Shown here piece by piece: positions 1 to 7,996 of a DNA stretch of 64,000 bases. Below the pieces are notes generated by a model. The model saw only the letters and a program-made list of their open reading frames with translations, did not search any database and had not been told where the DNA came from. Positions within the stretch are counted from its first letter, which is position 1. The number at the start of each line of letters is the position of its first letter. Origin of the DNA: Streptomyces sp. NBC_00193 (GTDB lineage: Bacteria; Actinomycetota; Actinomycetes; Streptomycetales; Streptomycetaceae); the NCBI RefSeq assembly GCF_026342735.1, contig NZ_JAPEMM010000002.1:1116001-1180000 (forward strand), read 5' to 3'. The translations under genes were made by a program, and so were the position numbers.

Positions 1-79
1 CGCCCCCGCAGCGGTCACCGCGATACCCGCCGACGCGCCCCGGCCCGCACCCGGCGCGAATCCGCCCGCCAGTCCCCTG

Positions 80-772
80 GTGGCCCGCGCCGCGGCCGAA
101 CTCGTCGGAACGGCCGCGCTCGTCGCGGTCGTCGTCGGGTCCGGGATCCAGGCGACGAAGCTGACCCAGGACGTCGCCCTGCAGCTGCTGGCCAACTCCA
201 CCGCCACGGTCTTCGGCCTCGGTGTCCTGATCGCCCTCCTCGGCCCGGTCTCCGGGGCCCACTTCAACCCGGTGGTCAGCCTCGCCGAGTGGTGGGCCAC
301 CCGCCGCACCGGCGGTGGTGTCACCGCCCGTGAGCTGGCCGTGTACCTGCCCGCGCAGATCGCCGGTGCCGTCGCGGGCGCGATCCTGGCCGACGCGATG
401 TTCGGAGAGCCGCTCGTGAAGTGGGCGACCCACGACCGCTCCGCCGGGAACCTCCTGCTCGGCGAGGTCGTCGCCACCGCCGGCCTGATCCTGCTGATCT
501 TCGGACTGGCCCGCACCGACCGCTTGCGCTTCGCGCCCGTAGCCGTCGCCTCGTACATCGGCGCCGCCTACTGGTTCACCTCCTCCACCTCCTTCGCCAA
601 CCCGGCCGTCACCATCGGCCGCGCCTTCACCGACACCTTCGCGGGCATCGCCCCCGCCTCGGTCCCGGCGTTCGTCGGCGTGCAGCTGGTGGGCGCGGTG
701 GTGGGCCTGGCCCTGGTGGCGGTCATCTTCATGCGCGGCAAGACGGCGACCGCCGGAGCGCCCGAGGCATGA
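80..772 (+). CDS. MIP/aquaporin-family channel, arsenite-type
   Basis: Membrane channel of the major intrinsic protein family, about 230 residues, with six hydrophobic segments. Both pore boxes are visible: a first one reading GAHFNPV (about residue 60) and a second reading FANPAV (about residue 172), followed by an arginine as expected for the selectivity filter. It lies in an arsenic-type gene group (ArsR, ArsN-like acetyltransferase, flavoprotein, MFS), and MIP channels in such groups are known to pass arsenite, so an AqpS-like role is inferred. The GTG at 80 is a convenience start: the frame is open back to the window edge with proline/alanine-rich sequence and the true start may lie outside. 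Its stop overlaps the ATG of the stub at 769 (ATGA). Confidence 0.85.
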   Translation: MARAAAELVGTAALVAVVVGSGIQATKLTQDVALQLLANSTATVFGLGVLIALLGPVSGAHFNPVVSLAEWWATRRTGGGVTARELAVYLPAQIAGAVAGAILADAMFGEPLVKWATHDRSAGNLLLGEVVATAGLILLIFGLARTDRLRFAPVAVASYIGAAYWFTSSTSFANPAVTIGRAFTDTFAGIAPASVPAFVGVQLVGAVVGLALVAVIFMRGKTATAGAPEA

Positions 773-831
773 CGCGCTCCACGGGTGCGGTGGTGATCGG
801 CGGCGGCCGGTCGGGACGCGCGCTCAGCTGA
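769..831 (+). pseudogene. N-terminal stub of a lost FAD/NAD(P) oxidoreductase
   Basis: A 20-codon ORF whose ATG overlaps the stop of the channel gene (ATGA), as in a translationally coupled operon. The peptide reads VVIGGGRSG around residues 8-16, a dinucleotide-binding start close to the VVIGGGQSG typical of ArsO-like flavin monooxygenases, and then stops after four more residues. The rest of such a gene is absent; the next gene on the other strand ends inside this stub (824). I read it as the remnant left when the end of the ars operon was deleted. A chance ORF is possible because it is so short. Confidence 0.45.
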
Positions 832-1318
832 TCGTCGGGCTGCGGCGCTCCAGCAGGACGACGTCGCGCCACACGCCGTGGTGGCGGCCGATGCGCGCGC
901 GGGTGCCGATGACCCGGAAGCCGGCCCGCTGGTGCAGGGCCAGACTCGCCGTGTTCTCGGGGAAGATCCCGCACTGGATCGTCCAGATGCCCGCCGCCTC
1001 GGTCGAGGCGATCAGGGCGTCCAGCAGGGCGCGGGCGACTCCGCGGCCCCGGGCGGCGGGGTGGACGTAGACGGAGTGCTCGACCACGCCGGCGTACGCG
1101 CATCGGTCCGAGACCTTGGACGCGGCGACCCAGCCGAGCAGCTTCCCGTCCGGGTCGACCGCGGCGAAGCGGTGCTCGGGCAGCCTCGCCGCGTCGAAGG
1201 CCTCCCAGGCGGGGGCCTCGGTCTCGAAGGTGGCGTTGCCCTCGGCGATCCCGGCCCGGTAGATCGCCAGGACCTCGTCCGCGTACGCCCGGGTCAGCGG
1301 CTCGATACGGAAGCTCAT
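824..1318 (-). CDS. GNAT N-acetyltransferase, ArsN1-like
   Basis: GNAT acetyltransferase of 164 residues in the phosphinothricin/arsinothricin acetyltransferase group. It has the acetyl-CoA loop RGRGVA (about residue 100, within AARGRGVARALL), the early GNATFETEAP segment typical of this group, and the late GFRVIGTR segment. In this family such enzymes acetylate the amino group of phosphinothricin, methionine sulfoximine or arsinothricin. Being coupled to arsR favours an ArsN1 role. The start is set by ATG 1318, which overlaps the stop of arsR (ATGA, 1315-1318), so the two are translationally coupled. Substrate is not proven by sequence. Confidence 0.85.
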   Translation of the reverse strand: MSFRIEPLTRAYADEVLAIYRAGIAEGNATFETEAPAWEAFDAARLPEHRFAAVDPDGKLLGWVAASKVSDRCAYAGVVEHSVYVHPAARGRGVARALLDALIASTEAAGIWTIQCGIFPENTASLALHQRAGFRVIGTRARIGRHHGVWRDVVLLERRSPTIS

Positions 1319-1677
1319 GCCGCGGCCGCCCGGGTGAGCAGGGCGCCCATGGCGGCGAGGACGGCGGGCTCCACGCGGTAGTAGACCCAGGTGCCGCGCC
1401 GCTCGGAGGAGAGCAGGCCCGCGTCCTTCAGCTTCTTCAGGTGGTGGGAGACCGTCGGCTGGGAGACGCCCACGTCGGAGATGTCGCACACGCACGCCTC
1501 GCCGCCCTCGTGCGAGGCGACGGCCGAGAAGAGCCGCAGGCGCACCGGATCGCCGAGGGCCTTGAACATCACCGCGGTCCGCTCGGCCTCCTCGGCCGTC
1601 AGCGGGCGCTCGGACAGGGGCGGGCAGCAGGCCGCGACGGCCTCCGGCTCCAGCAGCGGCAACACCTTCGTAGTCAT
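1315..1677 (-). CDS. arsR: ArsR-family arsenite-responsive repressor
   Basis: Winged-helix metalloregulator of 120 residues. The DNA-recognition helix reads SQPTVSHHLKKLKDAGL, preceded by the classic CVCD arsenic-sensing pair (C-V-C in EACVCDIS, helix 3). A second CC pair sits near residues 14-15 (AACCPPL), a position used by the actinobacterial CgArsR type, so this protein carries both kinds of arsenite ligands. A longer ATG upstream at 1740 exists but would read through the divergent promoter; ATG 1677 is preferred. It heads a two-gene operon with the acetyltransferase and is divergent from the flavoprotein gene at 1792. Confidence 0.9.
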   Translation of the reverse strand: MTTKVLPLLEPEAVAACCPPLSERPLTAEEAERTAVMFKALGDPVRLRLFSAVASHEGGEACVCDISDVGVSQPTVSHHLKKLKDAGLLSSERRGTWVYYRVEPAVLAAMGALLTRAAAA

Positions 1678-1714
1678 GCCCCCATCATCAATGGAAATTC
1701 GACGGATGTCTATG

Positions 1715-1773
1715 TTGACGAACGTCGATCCAGGGGTCACTCTAGAGGCGTCAAGACATCGACAAACGTCAAA
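1715..1773. promoter_or_regulatory. Two ArsR-type dyads between arsR and flavoprotein gene
   Basis: Two similar imperfect dyads face each other in the 114-bp divergent gap: TTGACGAACGTCGAT at 1715-1729 (GACG-AA-CGTC core) and CATCGACAAACGTCAAA at 1757-1773, which is close to the reverse complement of the first. Their placement in front of both arsR and the 1792 gene suggests binding sites of the ArsR protein that control both directions. Confidence 0.55.
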
Positions 1774-1791
1774 ACAACCGGGGAGTCTGCC

Positions 1792-3153
1792 GTGACCGCA
1801 TCAACCGAGACCCTGCCCGTCGTCGTGATCGGCGCCGGTCCGATCGGACTCGCCGCGGCGGCCCGCCTGATCGAGCGGGACATCGAGCCGCTGGTGCTGG
1901 AGGCCGGGCCGGCCGCCGCGTCCGCCGTGCGCGACTGGTCGCACGTACGGCTCTTCTCCACCTGGTCCGAGGTCGTCGATCCCGCCGCCGAGAAGCTCCT
2001 CGCCCCCACCGGCTGGGTCAAGCCGGACGGTGCCGCCTACCCCTCCGGCGGCGACTGGGCCGAGCGCTACCTCCAGCCCCTTGCCGACGCCCTCGGCGAG
2101 CGCGTCCGCTACGACGCGACCGTCACCGGAGTCTCCCGCGCCGGCCGCGACCGCATCGTCGACGCCGACCGCGAGGCCCAGCCCTTCGTCATCCACACCA
2201 CCGCGGCCGACGGCACCGAGGCCCGCATCTTCGCCCGCGCCGTCATCGACGCCTCCGGCACCTGGTCCACCCCCAGCCCGGCCGGTGCCGCCGGCCTGCA
2301 CGCCCTCGGCGAGCGCGCCGCCTCCGACCGCATCTCCTACCGCGTCCCCGACCTCAAGGACCCGGCCCTCCGCGCCCGTTACGCCGGCAAGCGCACCGCC
2401 GTCATCGGCTCCGGCGCCTCCGCCTTCACCGCCCTCGCCTACCTCGCCGACCTCGCCAAGGCGCAGGACGGCGCCGGGACGCACGCGACCTGGATCCTGC
2501 GGCGCGGCATCAGCGGCTCCACCTTCGGCGGCGGCGCAGCCGACCAGCTCCCCGCCCGCGGCGCCCTCGGCCTCGCCGCCAAGGCCGCCGTCGACGGCGG
2601 GTACGCGGACGCGGTCACCGGGTTCCGCACGGATTCCTTCGAACGCGACACCGACGGCCGCCTGGTCCTCGTCGGCGAGGACGGCCGCCGCCTGGACCCG
2701 GTCGACGAGGTCATCGTCCTCACCGGCTTCCGCCCCGACCTCTCCTTCGTGAACGAGCTGCGCCTCGGCCTCGACGAGCGCCTGCAGGCCCCGACCGAAC
2801 TCGCCCCGCTGATCGACCCGAACCAGCACTCGTGCGGCACCGTCTACCCGCACGGTGCGGTGGAGCTTTCGCACCCGGAGAAGGACCTCTACCTCGCCGG
2901 CATGAAGTCCTACGGACGCGCCCCCACCTTCCTCGCCATGACCGGCTACGAGCAGGTCCGCTCCATCGCCGCCGCCCTCGCCGGCGACCACGATGCCGCC
3001 GCACGCGTCGAGCTCACCCTCCCCGAGACCGGCGTCTGCGGCGGAGCCGGCCTCTTCGACGAGCCCGAAGCCGCAGAGGAGACCGGTGGAGGCTGCTGCG
3101 CGGCCCCGGCCACCCTGACCATCGGCGCCCCGGTCTCCTCCGGCAGCTGCTGA
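1792..3153 (+). CDS. FAD/NAD(P)-dependent oxidoreductase with Cys-rich tail (ars-linked)
   Basis: Flavoprotein of 453 residues. An FAD-binding GAGPIGLAAA box lies near residue 13 and a second NAD(P) box VIGSGASAF near residue 204; the family-typical TGFRPDL segment is near residue 305. Related enzymes are flavin monooxygenases or thioredoxin-reductase-like proteins found beside arsR (ArsO-like). Unusual is the C-terminal 40 residues with cysteines at about 416, 435, 436 and 453 (GGGCCAAP ... SGSC), which could bind arsenite or act as a redox relay. GTG 1792 is preferred: it follows a GGGGAG ribosome site and lies just beyond the operator pair. The frame is open far upstream, but that part overlaps arsR antisense. 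Reaction not known. Confidence 0.8.
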   Translation: MTASTETLPVVVIGAGPIGLAAAARLIERDIEPLVLEAGPAAASAVRDWSHVRLFSTWSEVVDPAAEKLLAPTGWVKPDGAAYPSGGDWAERYLQPLADALGERVRYDATVTGVSRAGRDRIVDADREAQPFVIHTTAADGTEARIFARAVIDASGTWSTPSPAGAAGLHALGERAASDRISYRVPDLKDPALRARYAGKRTAVIGSGASAFTALAYLADLAKAQDGAGTHATWILRRGISGSTFGGGAADQLPARGALGLAAKAAVDGGYADAVTGFRTDSFERDTDGRLVLVGEDGRRLDPVDEVIVLTGFRPDLSFVNELRLGLDERLQAPTELAPLIDPNQHSCGTVYPHGAVELSHPEKDLYLAGMKSYGRAPTFLAMTGYEQVRSIAAALAGDHDAAARVELTLPETGVCGGAGLFDEPEAAEETGGGCCAAPATLTIGAPVSSGSC

Positions 3154-3158
3154 CCACG

Positions 3159-4385
3159 GTGCAACGCACCCAGGCCGACGCGGCCGCGACCGGGGCGGGG
3201 CTCCGGGCGCGGCCGCGCGCCGCCCTGCCCGCCCTCTGCGCCACCCAGATCACCAGCTGGGGGATCATCTACTACGCGTTCCCCGTCCTCCTGTCACGCC
3301 TGACGGCCGACACCGGCTGGTCCGCCAACGCGGCAACGGGCGCGTTCTCCCTGGCCCTTCTCGTCTCCGGCGTGGCGGGAATCCCGGTCGGCCGCATCCT
3401 CGACCGACGCGGCCCACGCGCGGTCATGACCGCCGGGTCGGTCATCGGCGTGCTCGCACTCCTGCTGATCGCGGCGGCCCCCAGCCTCCCCGTCTTCTTC
3501 CTGGGCTGGATCCTGGCCGGCATCGCGATGGCGGCCACCTTCTACCCGCCCGCCTTCGCCGCCCTCACCCGCTGGTGGGGCCCCGACCGCATCCGCGCCC
3601 TGACCATCGTCACCCTCGCCGGCGGACTGGCCTCCACCGTCTTCGCCCCACTGACCGCCGTCCTGGCCGAACACCTCGGCTGGCGGCAGACGTACACGGT
3701 GCTCGCCGTGATCCTCGCCGCCGTCACCATCCCCGCACACGCCCTGGCCCTGCGCGCCCCGTGGCCCGCCGCCCCACCCCAGCCGCCCAGGACGGACCGC
3801 ACCCCGATCCCCCGAAGCCGCCCCTTCCTCCTGCTGGCCTCCGCCTTCACCCTCTCCAGCTTCGCGATGTACGCCGTGGTCATGGGTCTCATCCCGCTCC
3901 TCACCGAGCGCGGCGCCGACGCGTCGACAGCCGCCTGGGCACTGGGACTCGGCGGGGCAGGACAGACCCTCGGCCGCACCCTGTACGCGAGCCTGTCGGC
4001 CCGCACGTCCGTCACGACCCGCACGGCCACCCTCATCGCCCTCGGCGGCGCCACCACGGCCGCCCTCGCCCTCATCCCGGGCCCGATGCCGCTGCTCGTC
4101 GTCCTCGCGGTCCTGGCGGGGATCGTCCGCGGCAACCTCACCCTCCTCCAGGCCACCGCGGTGACCGACCGCTGGGGCACCACCCACTACGGCCGCCTCT
4201 CCGGCCTGCTGGGCGCCCCCGCGCACATCGCCGCAGCCCTCGCCCCCTGGGCAGGCGCCGCTCTGGCCGGGCCGCTCGGTGGATACGGGCACCTCTTCGC
4301 AGCCCTGGCCGCCCTGTCCTTCATCGCGACGATTCTCGCGGTCATGTGCCCGATGAAGGCGCAGGGAGCAGGCAACGGCGGATAG
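3159..4385 (+). CDS. MFS transporter, probable efflux pump of the ars island
   Basis: Major facilitator protein of about 408 residues with 12 predicted membrane helices and the loop 2-3 motif GRILDRRGPRAVM. The start GTG at 3159 lies 5 nt after the flavoprotein stop, so the two genes form one transcription unit. Its position suggests export of an arsenical or of the product of the flavoprotein; the substrate cannot be read from sequence. Upstream in-frame codons exist but would overlap the previous gene. Confidence 0.8.
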   Translation: MQRTQADAAATGAGLRARPRAALPALCATQITSWGIIYYAFPVLLSRLTADTGWSANAATGAFSLALLVSGVAGIPVGRILDRRGPRAVMTAGSVIGVLALLLIAAAPSLPVFFLGWILAGIAMAATFYPPAFAALTRWWGPDRIRALTIVTLAGGLASTVFAPLTAVLAEHLGWRQTYTVLAVILAAVTIPAHALALRAPWPAAPPQPPRTDRTPIPRSRPFLLLASAFTLSSFAMYAVVMGLIPLLTERGADASTAAWALGLGGAGQTLGRTLYASLSARTSVTTRTATLIALGGATTAALALIPGPMPLLVVLAVLAGIVRGNLTLLQATAVTDRWGTTHYGRLSGLLGAPAHIAAALAPWAGAALAGPLGGYGHLFAALAALSFIATILAVMCPMKAQGAGNGG

Positions 4386-4414
4386 CCGGGATCGCGGACC
4401 CTACGGCCGGCCCG

Positions 4415-4825
4415 TCATCCCAGCAGGGCGTAGACCGTCGAGGCCTTCGCGGCCGGTTCCTCGGCGCCGTCGGGGGTCAGGGTGATGTCGGCGAAGGCCA
4501 TCCGCTTGCCGAGTTTGGTGATCCGTACGTCGATCAGCACGTCGGCGCCGACCACCGGCCGCTGGAAGCTGGTGGACTGCTGGACGGTGGTCATCGGACC
4601 GTAGGCCCCGCGCGCGGCGGAGATCGCGATCACGGTGGCGGTGTCCGCGGCGGCCATCAGGGCCTGGCCGCTGAGGCCCCCGCCGTCCCGGGCCAGGGCG
4701 TCGGACCAGGGCAGCCGCAGGACGGCGTGCCGGTCGCCGGTCTCCTGGACGGTGAGCCCGAGGGCGAGCACCCAGGGGGCGAAGTTGTCGTGGAGGATCT
4801 TGTTCGCGTCAGCCGGTGTCAGCAT
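4415..4825 (-). CDS. PaaI-family hotdog thioesterase
   Basis: Single hotdog-fold protein of 136 residues. It has the central helix segment LSGQALMAAADTATVIAI and the later strand region TTVQQSTSFQRPV typical of PaaI/DUF4442-type acyl-CoA thioesterases, where an Asp in the helix and neighbouring Gly/Asn residues form the active site. Likely hydrolyses an acyl- or phenylacetyl-type CoA ester in the cytosol. It sits downstream of fadH on the same strand (64 bp gap), which fits a role in fatty or aromatic acid breakdown. ATG 4825 chosen; GTG 4831 two codons upstream is also possible. Confidence 0.8.
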   Translation of the reverse strand: MLTPADANKILHDNFAPWVLALGLTVQETGDRHAVLRLPWSDALARDGGGLSGQALMAAADTATVIAISAARGAYGPMTTVQQSTSFQRPVVGADVLIDVRITKLGKRMAFADITLTPDGAEEPAAKASTVYALLG

Positions 4826-4889
4826 CGTCACCGGGTGATTGTGGCGGCCCCGGCCGGGCCGCCACAACTCCCCGTGCGTCAGCCGGTCC

Positions 4890-6914
4890 TCAGAGGGTGG
4901 CGGCCAGTTCCGTGCCCTGGCGGATGGCCCGCTTGGCGTCCAGTTCCGCGGCCACGTCGGCGCCGCCGATCAGGTGCGCCTCGATGCCGGCCGCGCGCAG
5001 GGCCTCGTACAGGTCGCGGCGCGGTTCCTGGCCGGTGCACAGGACCACCGTGTCGGCGGGTACGAGGCGCTGCTCGCCCTCCACCGTGATGTGCAGGCCC
5101 TCGCCGTCGATCCGGTCGTACGCGGCCCCCGCGACGGAGACGACACCGCGGTGCTTGAGCTCCGCCCGGTGGATCCAGCCGGTGGTGGTGCCGAGCCCGG
5201 AGCCGACCTTGGTGGTCTTGCGCTGGAGCAGGTGCACCTGGCGCGGCGGGGCGGGGCGCTCGGGGGCGGTGAGGCCGCCGGGGCCGGTGTAGGCGGTGTC
5301 CACGCCCCAGTGGCGGAAGTAGACCTCGGGGTCCTGGGAGGCTCCTTCGCCGCTGTCGGTGAGGAACTCGGCGACGTCGAAGCCGATTCCGCCGGCGCCG
5401 AGGACGGCGACGCGCTGCCCGACGGGGGCGCCGTCGCGCAGGACGTCGAGGTAGCTGACGACGTTGGGGCCGTCGACGCCCTCGATGTCGGGGGTGCGGG
5501 GGGTGACGCCGGTGGCGACGACGACCTCGTCGTATTCGCGCAGGGTCTCGACGTCCGCGCGGGTGTTCAGCTTGACCTCGACCGCGTGCTCGGCGAGTTG
5601 GGTGCCGTAGTAGCGGATGGTCTCCTCGAACTCCTCCTTGCCGGGGATGCGGCGGGCGATGTCGAGCTGGCCGCCGATGTGGCCGGAGGCTTCATAGAGG
5701 GTGACGGCGTGGCCGCGGCCGGCGGCGGAGACGGCGCAGGCCAGGCCGGCCGGGCCGGCTCCGACGACGGCGACGCGCTTCTTCAACTGGGTCGGAGACA
5801 GGATGAGTTCCGTCTCGTTGCAGGCGCGCGGGTTGACCAGGCAGGTGGTGAGCTTGCCGCTGAAGGTGTGGTCCAGGCAGGCCTGGTTGCAGCCGATGCA
5901 GGTGTTGATGGTCTCGGAGCGGCCCGCGGCGGCCTTGGCGACGAAGTCGGCGTCGGCGAGGAAGGGGCGGGCCAGCGAGACCAGGTCGGCGCGGCCGTCG
6001 GCGAGCAACTCCTCCGCGATTTCCGGGGTGTTGATGCGGTTGCTGGTGACGAGGGGGACGGAGACCGCGCCCATCAGCCGCTTGGTGACCCAGGTGTAGG
6101 CGCCGCGCGGTACGGAGGTGGCGATGGTGGGGATGCGGGCCTCGTGCCAGCCGATGCCGGTGTTGATGATGGTCGCGCCGGCCGCCTCGACCTCCTTGGC
6201 GAGGTGGACGACCTCGTCGAGGGTGGAGCCGCCGGGGATCAGGTCGAGCATCGAGAGGCGGTAGACGAGGATGAATTCCTCGCCGACGGCCGCGCGGGTG
6301 CGCCGGACGATCTCCAGCGGGAAGCGCACGCGGTTCTCGTAGGCGCCGCCCCAGCGGTCGGTGCGCTTGTTGGTGGCCGCGGCGATGAACTCGTTGACGA
6401 GGTAGCCCTCGGAGCCCATGATCTCGACGCCGTCGTACCCGGCCAGCTTGGCGAGGCGGGCGGCGCGGACGAAGTCCTCGATGGTGCGCTCGACTTCGGC
6501 GTCGGTGAGCGCGTTCGGGACGAAGGGGCTGATGGGGGCCTGGATCGCGCTGGGGGCGACCAGGTCCTTGTGGTAGGCGTAGCGGCCGAAGTGGAGGATC
6601 TGCATCGCGATCTTCCCGCCCTCGGCGTGCACCGCGTCGGTGATCACCCGGTGCTCGGCGGCCTCCTCCTCGGTGGTGAGGCGGGCGCCTCCCTCGAAGG
6701 GGCGGCCGGCGTCGTTCGGGGCTATGCCGCCGGTGACGATCAGGCCGGCGCCGCCACGGGCGCGCTCGGCGTAGAAGGCGGCGAGGCGCTCGAAGCCCCG
6801 CTCGTGCTCTTCGAGGCCGGTGTGCATGGAACCCATGATCACGCGGTTCGGCAGGGTGGTGAAGCCGAGGTCCAGGGGGCTCAGCAGGTGCGGGTACCGG
6901 CTCTGGGAACTCAT
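4890..6914 (-). CDS. fadH: NADPH-dependent 2,4-dienoyl-CoA reductase
   Basis: Old-yellow-enzyme fusion of 674 residues, the usual length. An FMN-binding TIM barrel (1 to about 370) starts LLSPLDLGFTTLPNRVIMGSMHTGLEE; the iron-sulfur cluster motif C-x2-C-x3-C-x11-C is intact (CIGCNQAC ... TTC, about residue 335-355); then an FAD domain with VVGAGPAGLACA and an NADPH domain with VLGAGGIGFDVAEFL. It reduces the 2,4-dienoyl-CoA formed in beta-oxidation of polyunsaturated fatty acids. A strong MarR-type dyad stands upstream. Start ATG 6914 is clear. Confidence 0.95.
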   Translation of the reverse strand: MSSQSRYPHLLSPLDLGFTTLPNRVIMGSMHTGLEEHERGFERLAAFYAERARGGAGLIVTGGIAPNDAGRPFEGGARLTTEEEAAEHRVITDAVHAEGGKIAMQILHFGRYAYHKDLVAPSAIQAPISPFVPNALTDAEVERTIEDFVRAARLAKLAGYDGVEIMGSEGYLVNEFIAAATNKRTDRWGGAYENRVRFPLEIVRRTRAAVGEEFILVYRLSMLDLIPGGSTLDEVVHLAKEVEAAGATIINTGIGWHEARIPTIATSVPRGAYTWVTKRLMGAVSVPLVTSNRINTPEIAEELLADGRADLVSLARPFLADADFVAKAAAGRSETINTCIGCNQACLDHTFSGKLTTCLVNPRACNETELILSPTQLKKRVAVVGAGPAGLACAVSAAGRGHAVTLYEASGHIGGQLDIARRIPGKEEFEETIRYYGTQLAEHAVEVKLNTRADVETLREYDEVVVATGVTPRTPDIEGVDGPNVVSYLDVLRDGAPVGQRVAVLGAGGIGFDVAEFLTDSGEGASQDPEVYFRHWGVDTAYTGPGGLTAPERPAPPRQVHLLQRKTTKVGSGLGTTTGWIHRAELKHRGVVSVAGAAYDRIDGEGLHITVEGEQRLVPADTVVLCTGQEPRRDLYEALRAAGIEAHLIGGADVAAELDAKRAIRQGTELAATL

Positions 6915-6968
6915 GGAGGCGCCTCCTCGCGCGGGGGTGATGCTCCTGTTCTAGCTGAGCGGCCGCTT

Positions 6969-6990
6969 ATTATGCAACTAGGTGCACAAT
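6969..6990. promoter_or_regulatory. MarR-type dyad upstream of fadH
   Basis: ATTATGCA-ACTAGG-TGCACAAT: two 8-bp arms around a 6-bp spacer, with one mismatched pair. The shape is typical of MarR-family operators. It lies 55 bp before fadH within the 278-bp fadH / hydrolase divergent gap, in which I see no gene. No MarR gene is in the window, so the regulator is elsewhere. Confidence 0.5.
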
Positions 6991-7192
6991 CGAGTGCGGA
7001 CCTCCACGACCCGGAGCTCCGGGGATTCCCGGGGCCCGGGACCCCGCGCCGAGGCGGCCTGTGGCGCAGTTCACGGCCCGGGTGATCGCCAAGGACGGGG
7101 GGGATGCCCGCATTCCTCGCCCCCGTACGCCGCGGCGCGCCCCCGCACTCCGGACCGGCCCGAGCGCGAGCCGGCCCTGTAGCCTCTGGCGG

Positions 7193-7906
7193 ATGACGCG
7201 CGAGCCCGCTGCCACCCGGCCGACCGAGCAGCACACCGTGACGGTGAACGGCGGGGTGCGCCTCGCCTACGAGGTCACCGGCCCGCCGGCCGGGCAGCCG
7301 GTGCTCCTGCTCCCCGCGCTGGGCAAGACCGCCGCCGACTGGGCGGCCGTACGGGACGAACTCGCCCGGGAGCGGCGGGTGTTCGCGCTGGATCTGCGCG
7401 GCCACGGAGCCAGCGCGCGGCCCTGCGCGTATTCGCTGCCGCTCATGCGGGACGACGTGCTGGCCTTCCTGGACGCCCTCGGACTGGACCGGGTGGACCT
7501 CGTGGGGCATTCGATGGGGGGCGTCGTCGCGTACCTGGCGGCAGCCGCGCAGCCGCACCGGTTCGGCCGCCTCGTCCTTGAGGACGCGCCCGCACCGCTC
7601 CCCCGCGAGTCCGTGGCCCCGGAACGTCCCGAGGGCGAAATCGACTTCGACTGGGCGATGGTGCTCGCGGTCCGGCCCCAGCTCGACCGCCCCGACCCGG
7701 CCTGGCTCGCGGACCTGGCGCGGATCACGGCCCCCACCCTGGTCGTGTACGGCGGCCCCACCAGCCACCTGGCGCCCGCCGCCTTCGACGAGGTGGTCCG
7801 CCGCATTCCGGACGCCCGCCTGATCACCCTCCCGTACGGCCACTTGATCCACGCGGCGGCGCCCGGGGAGTTCACGGCGGCCGTCTCGGCCTTCCTCGCG
7901 GAATGA
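7193..7906 (+). CDS. Alpha/beta hydrolase
   Basis: Soluble alpha/beta hydrolase of 237 residues. The nucleophile elbow GHSMGG is at about residue 105, an acid candidate follows near the VVYGGPTSHL segment, and the catalytic histidine lies in LPYGHLIH near the C-terminus. The beginning carries the usual strand VLLLPALGKTAADW in place of the HG oxyanion turn. Substrate unknown. ATG 7193 chosen; it is divergent from fadH and convergent with the mannosidase gene. Confidence 0.8.
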   Translation: MTREPAATRPTEQHTVTVNGGVRLAYEVTGPPAGQPVLLLPALGKTAADWAAVRDELARERRVFALDLRGHGASARPCAYSLPLMRDDVLAFLDALGLDRVDLVGHSMGGVVAYLAAAAQPHRFGRLVLEDAPAPLPRESVAPERPEGEIDFDWAMVLAVRPQLDRPDPAWLADLARITAPTLVVYGGPTSHLAPAAFDEVVRRIPDARLITLPYGHLIHAAAPGEFTAAVSAFLAE

Positions 7907-7996
7907 TCCCGGCCCCGATCACCCAGCCGGCACCGGTGGCCCGGGCCGCGGGGCACCCCGTCCTCGGGGCACCCCTCGGGCGAGCCGGATCGCCGG

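Noticed and set aside
1801..2991. Long minus-strand frame opposite the flavoprotein
   Set aside because: Val/Gly/Ala-rich, no domain, and it mirrors the strongly coding plus frame; typical antisense shadow in GC-rich DNA.
4839..7085. 748-codon plus frame opposite fadH
   Set aside because: Gly/Val/Asp-rich low-complexity shadow; fadH on the other strand has full motifs.
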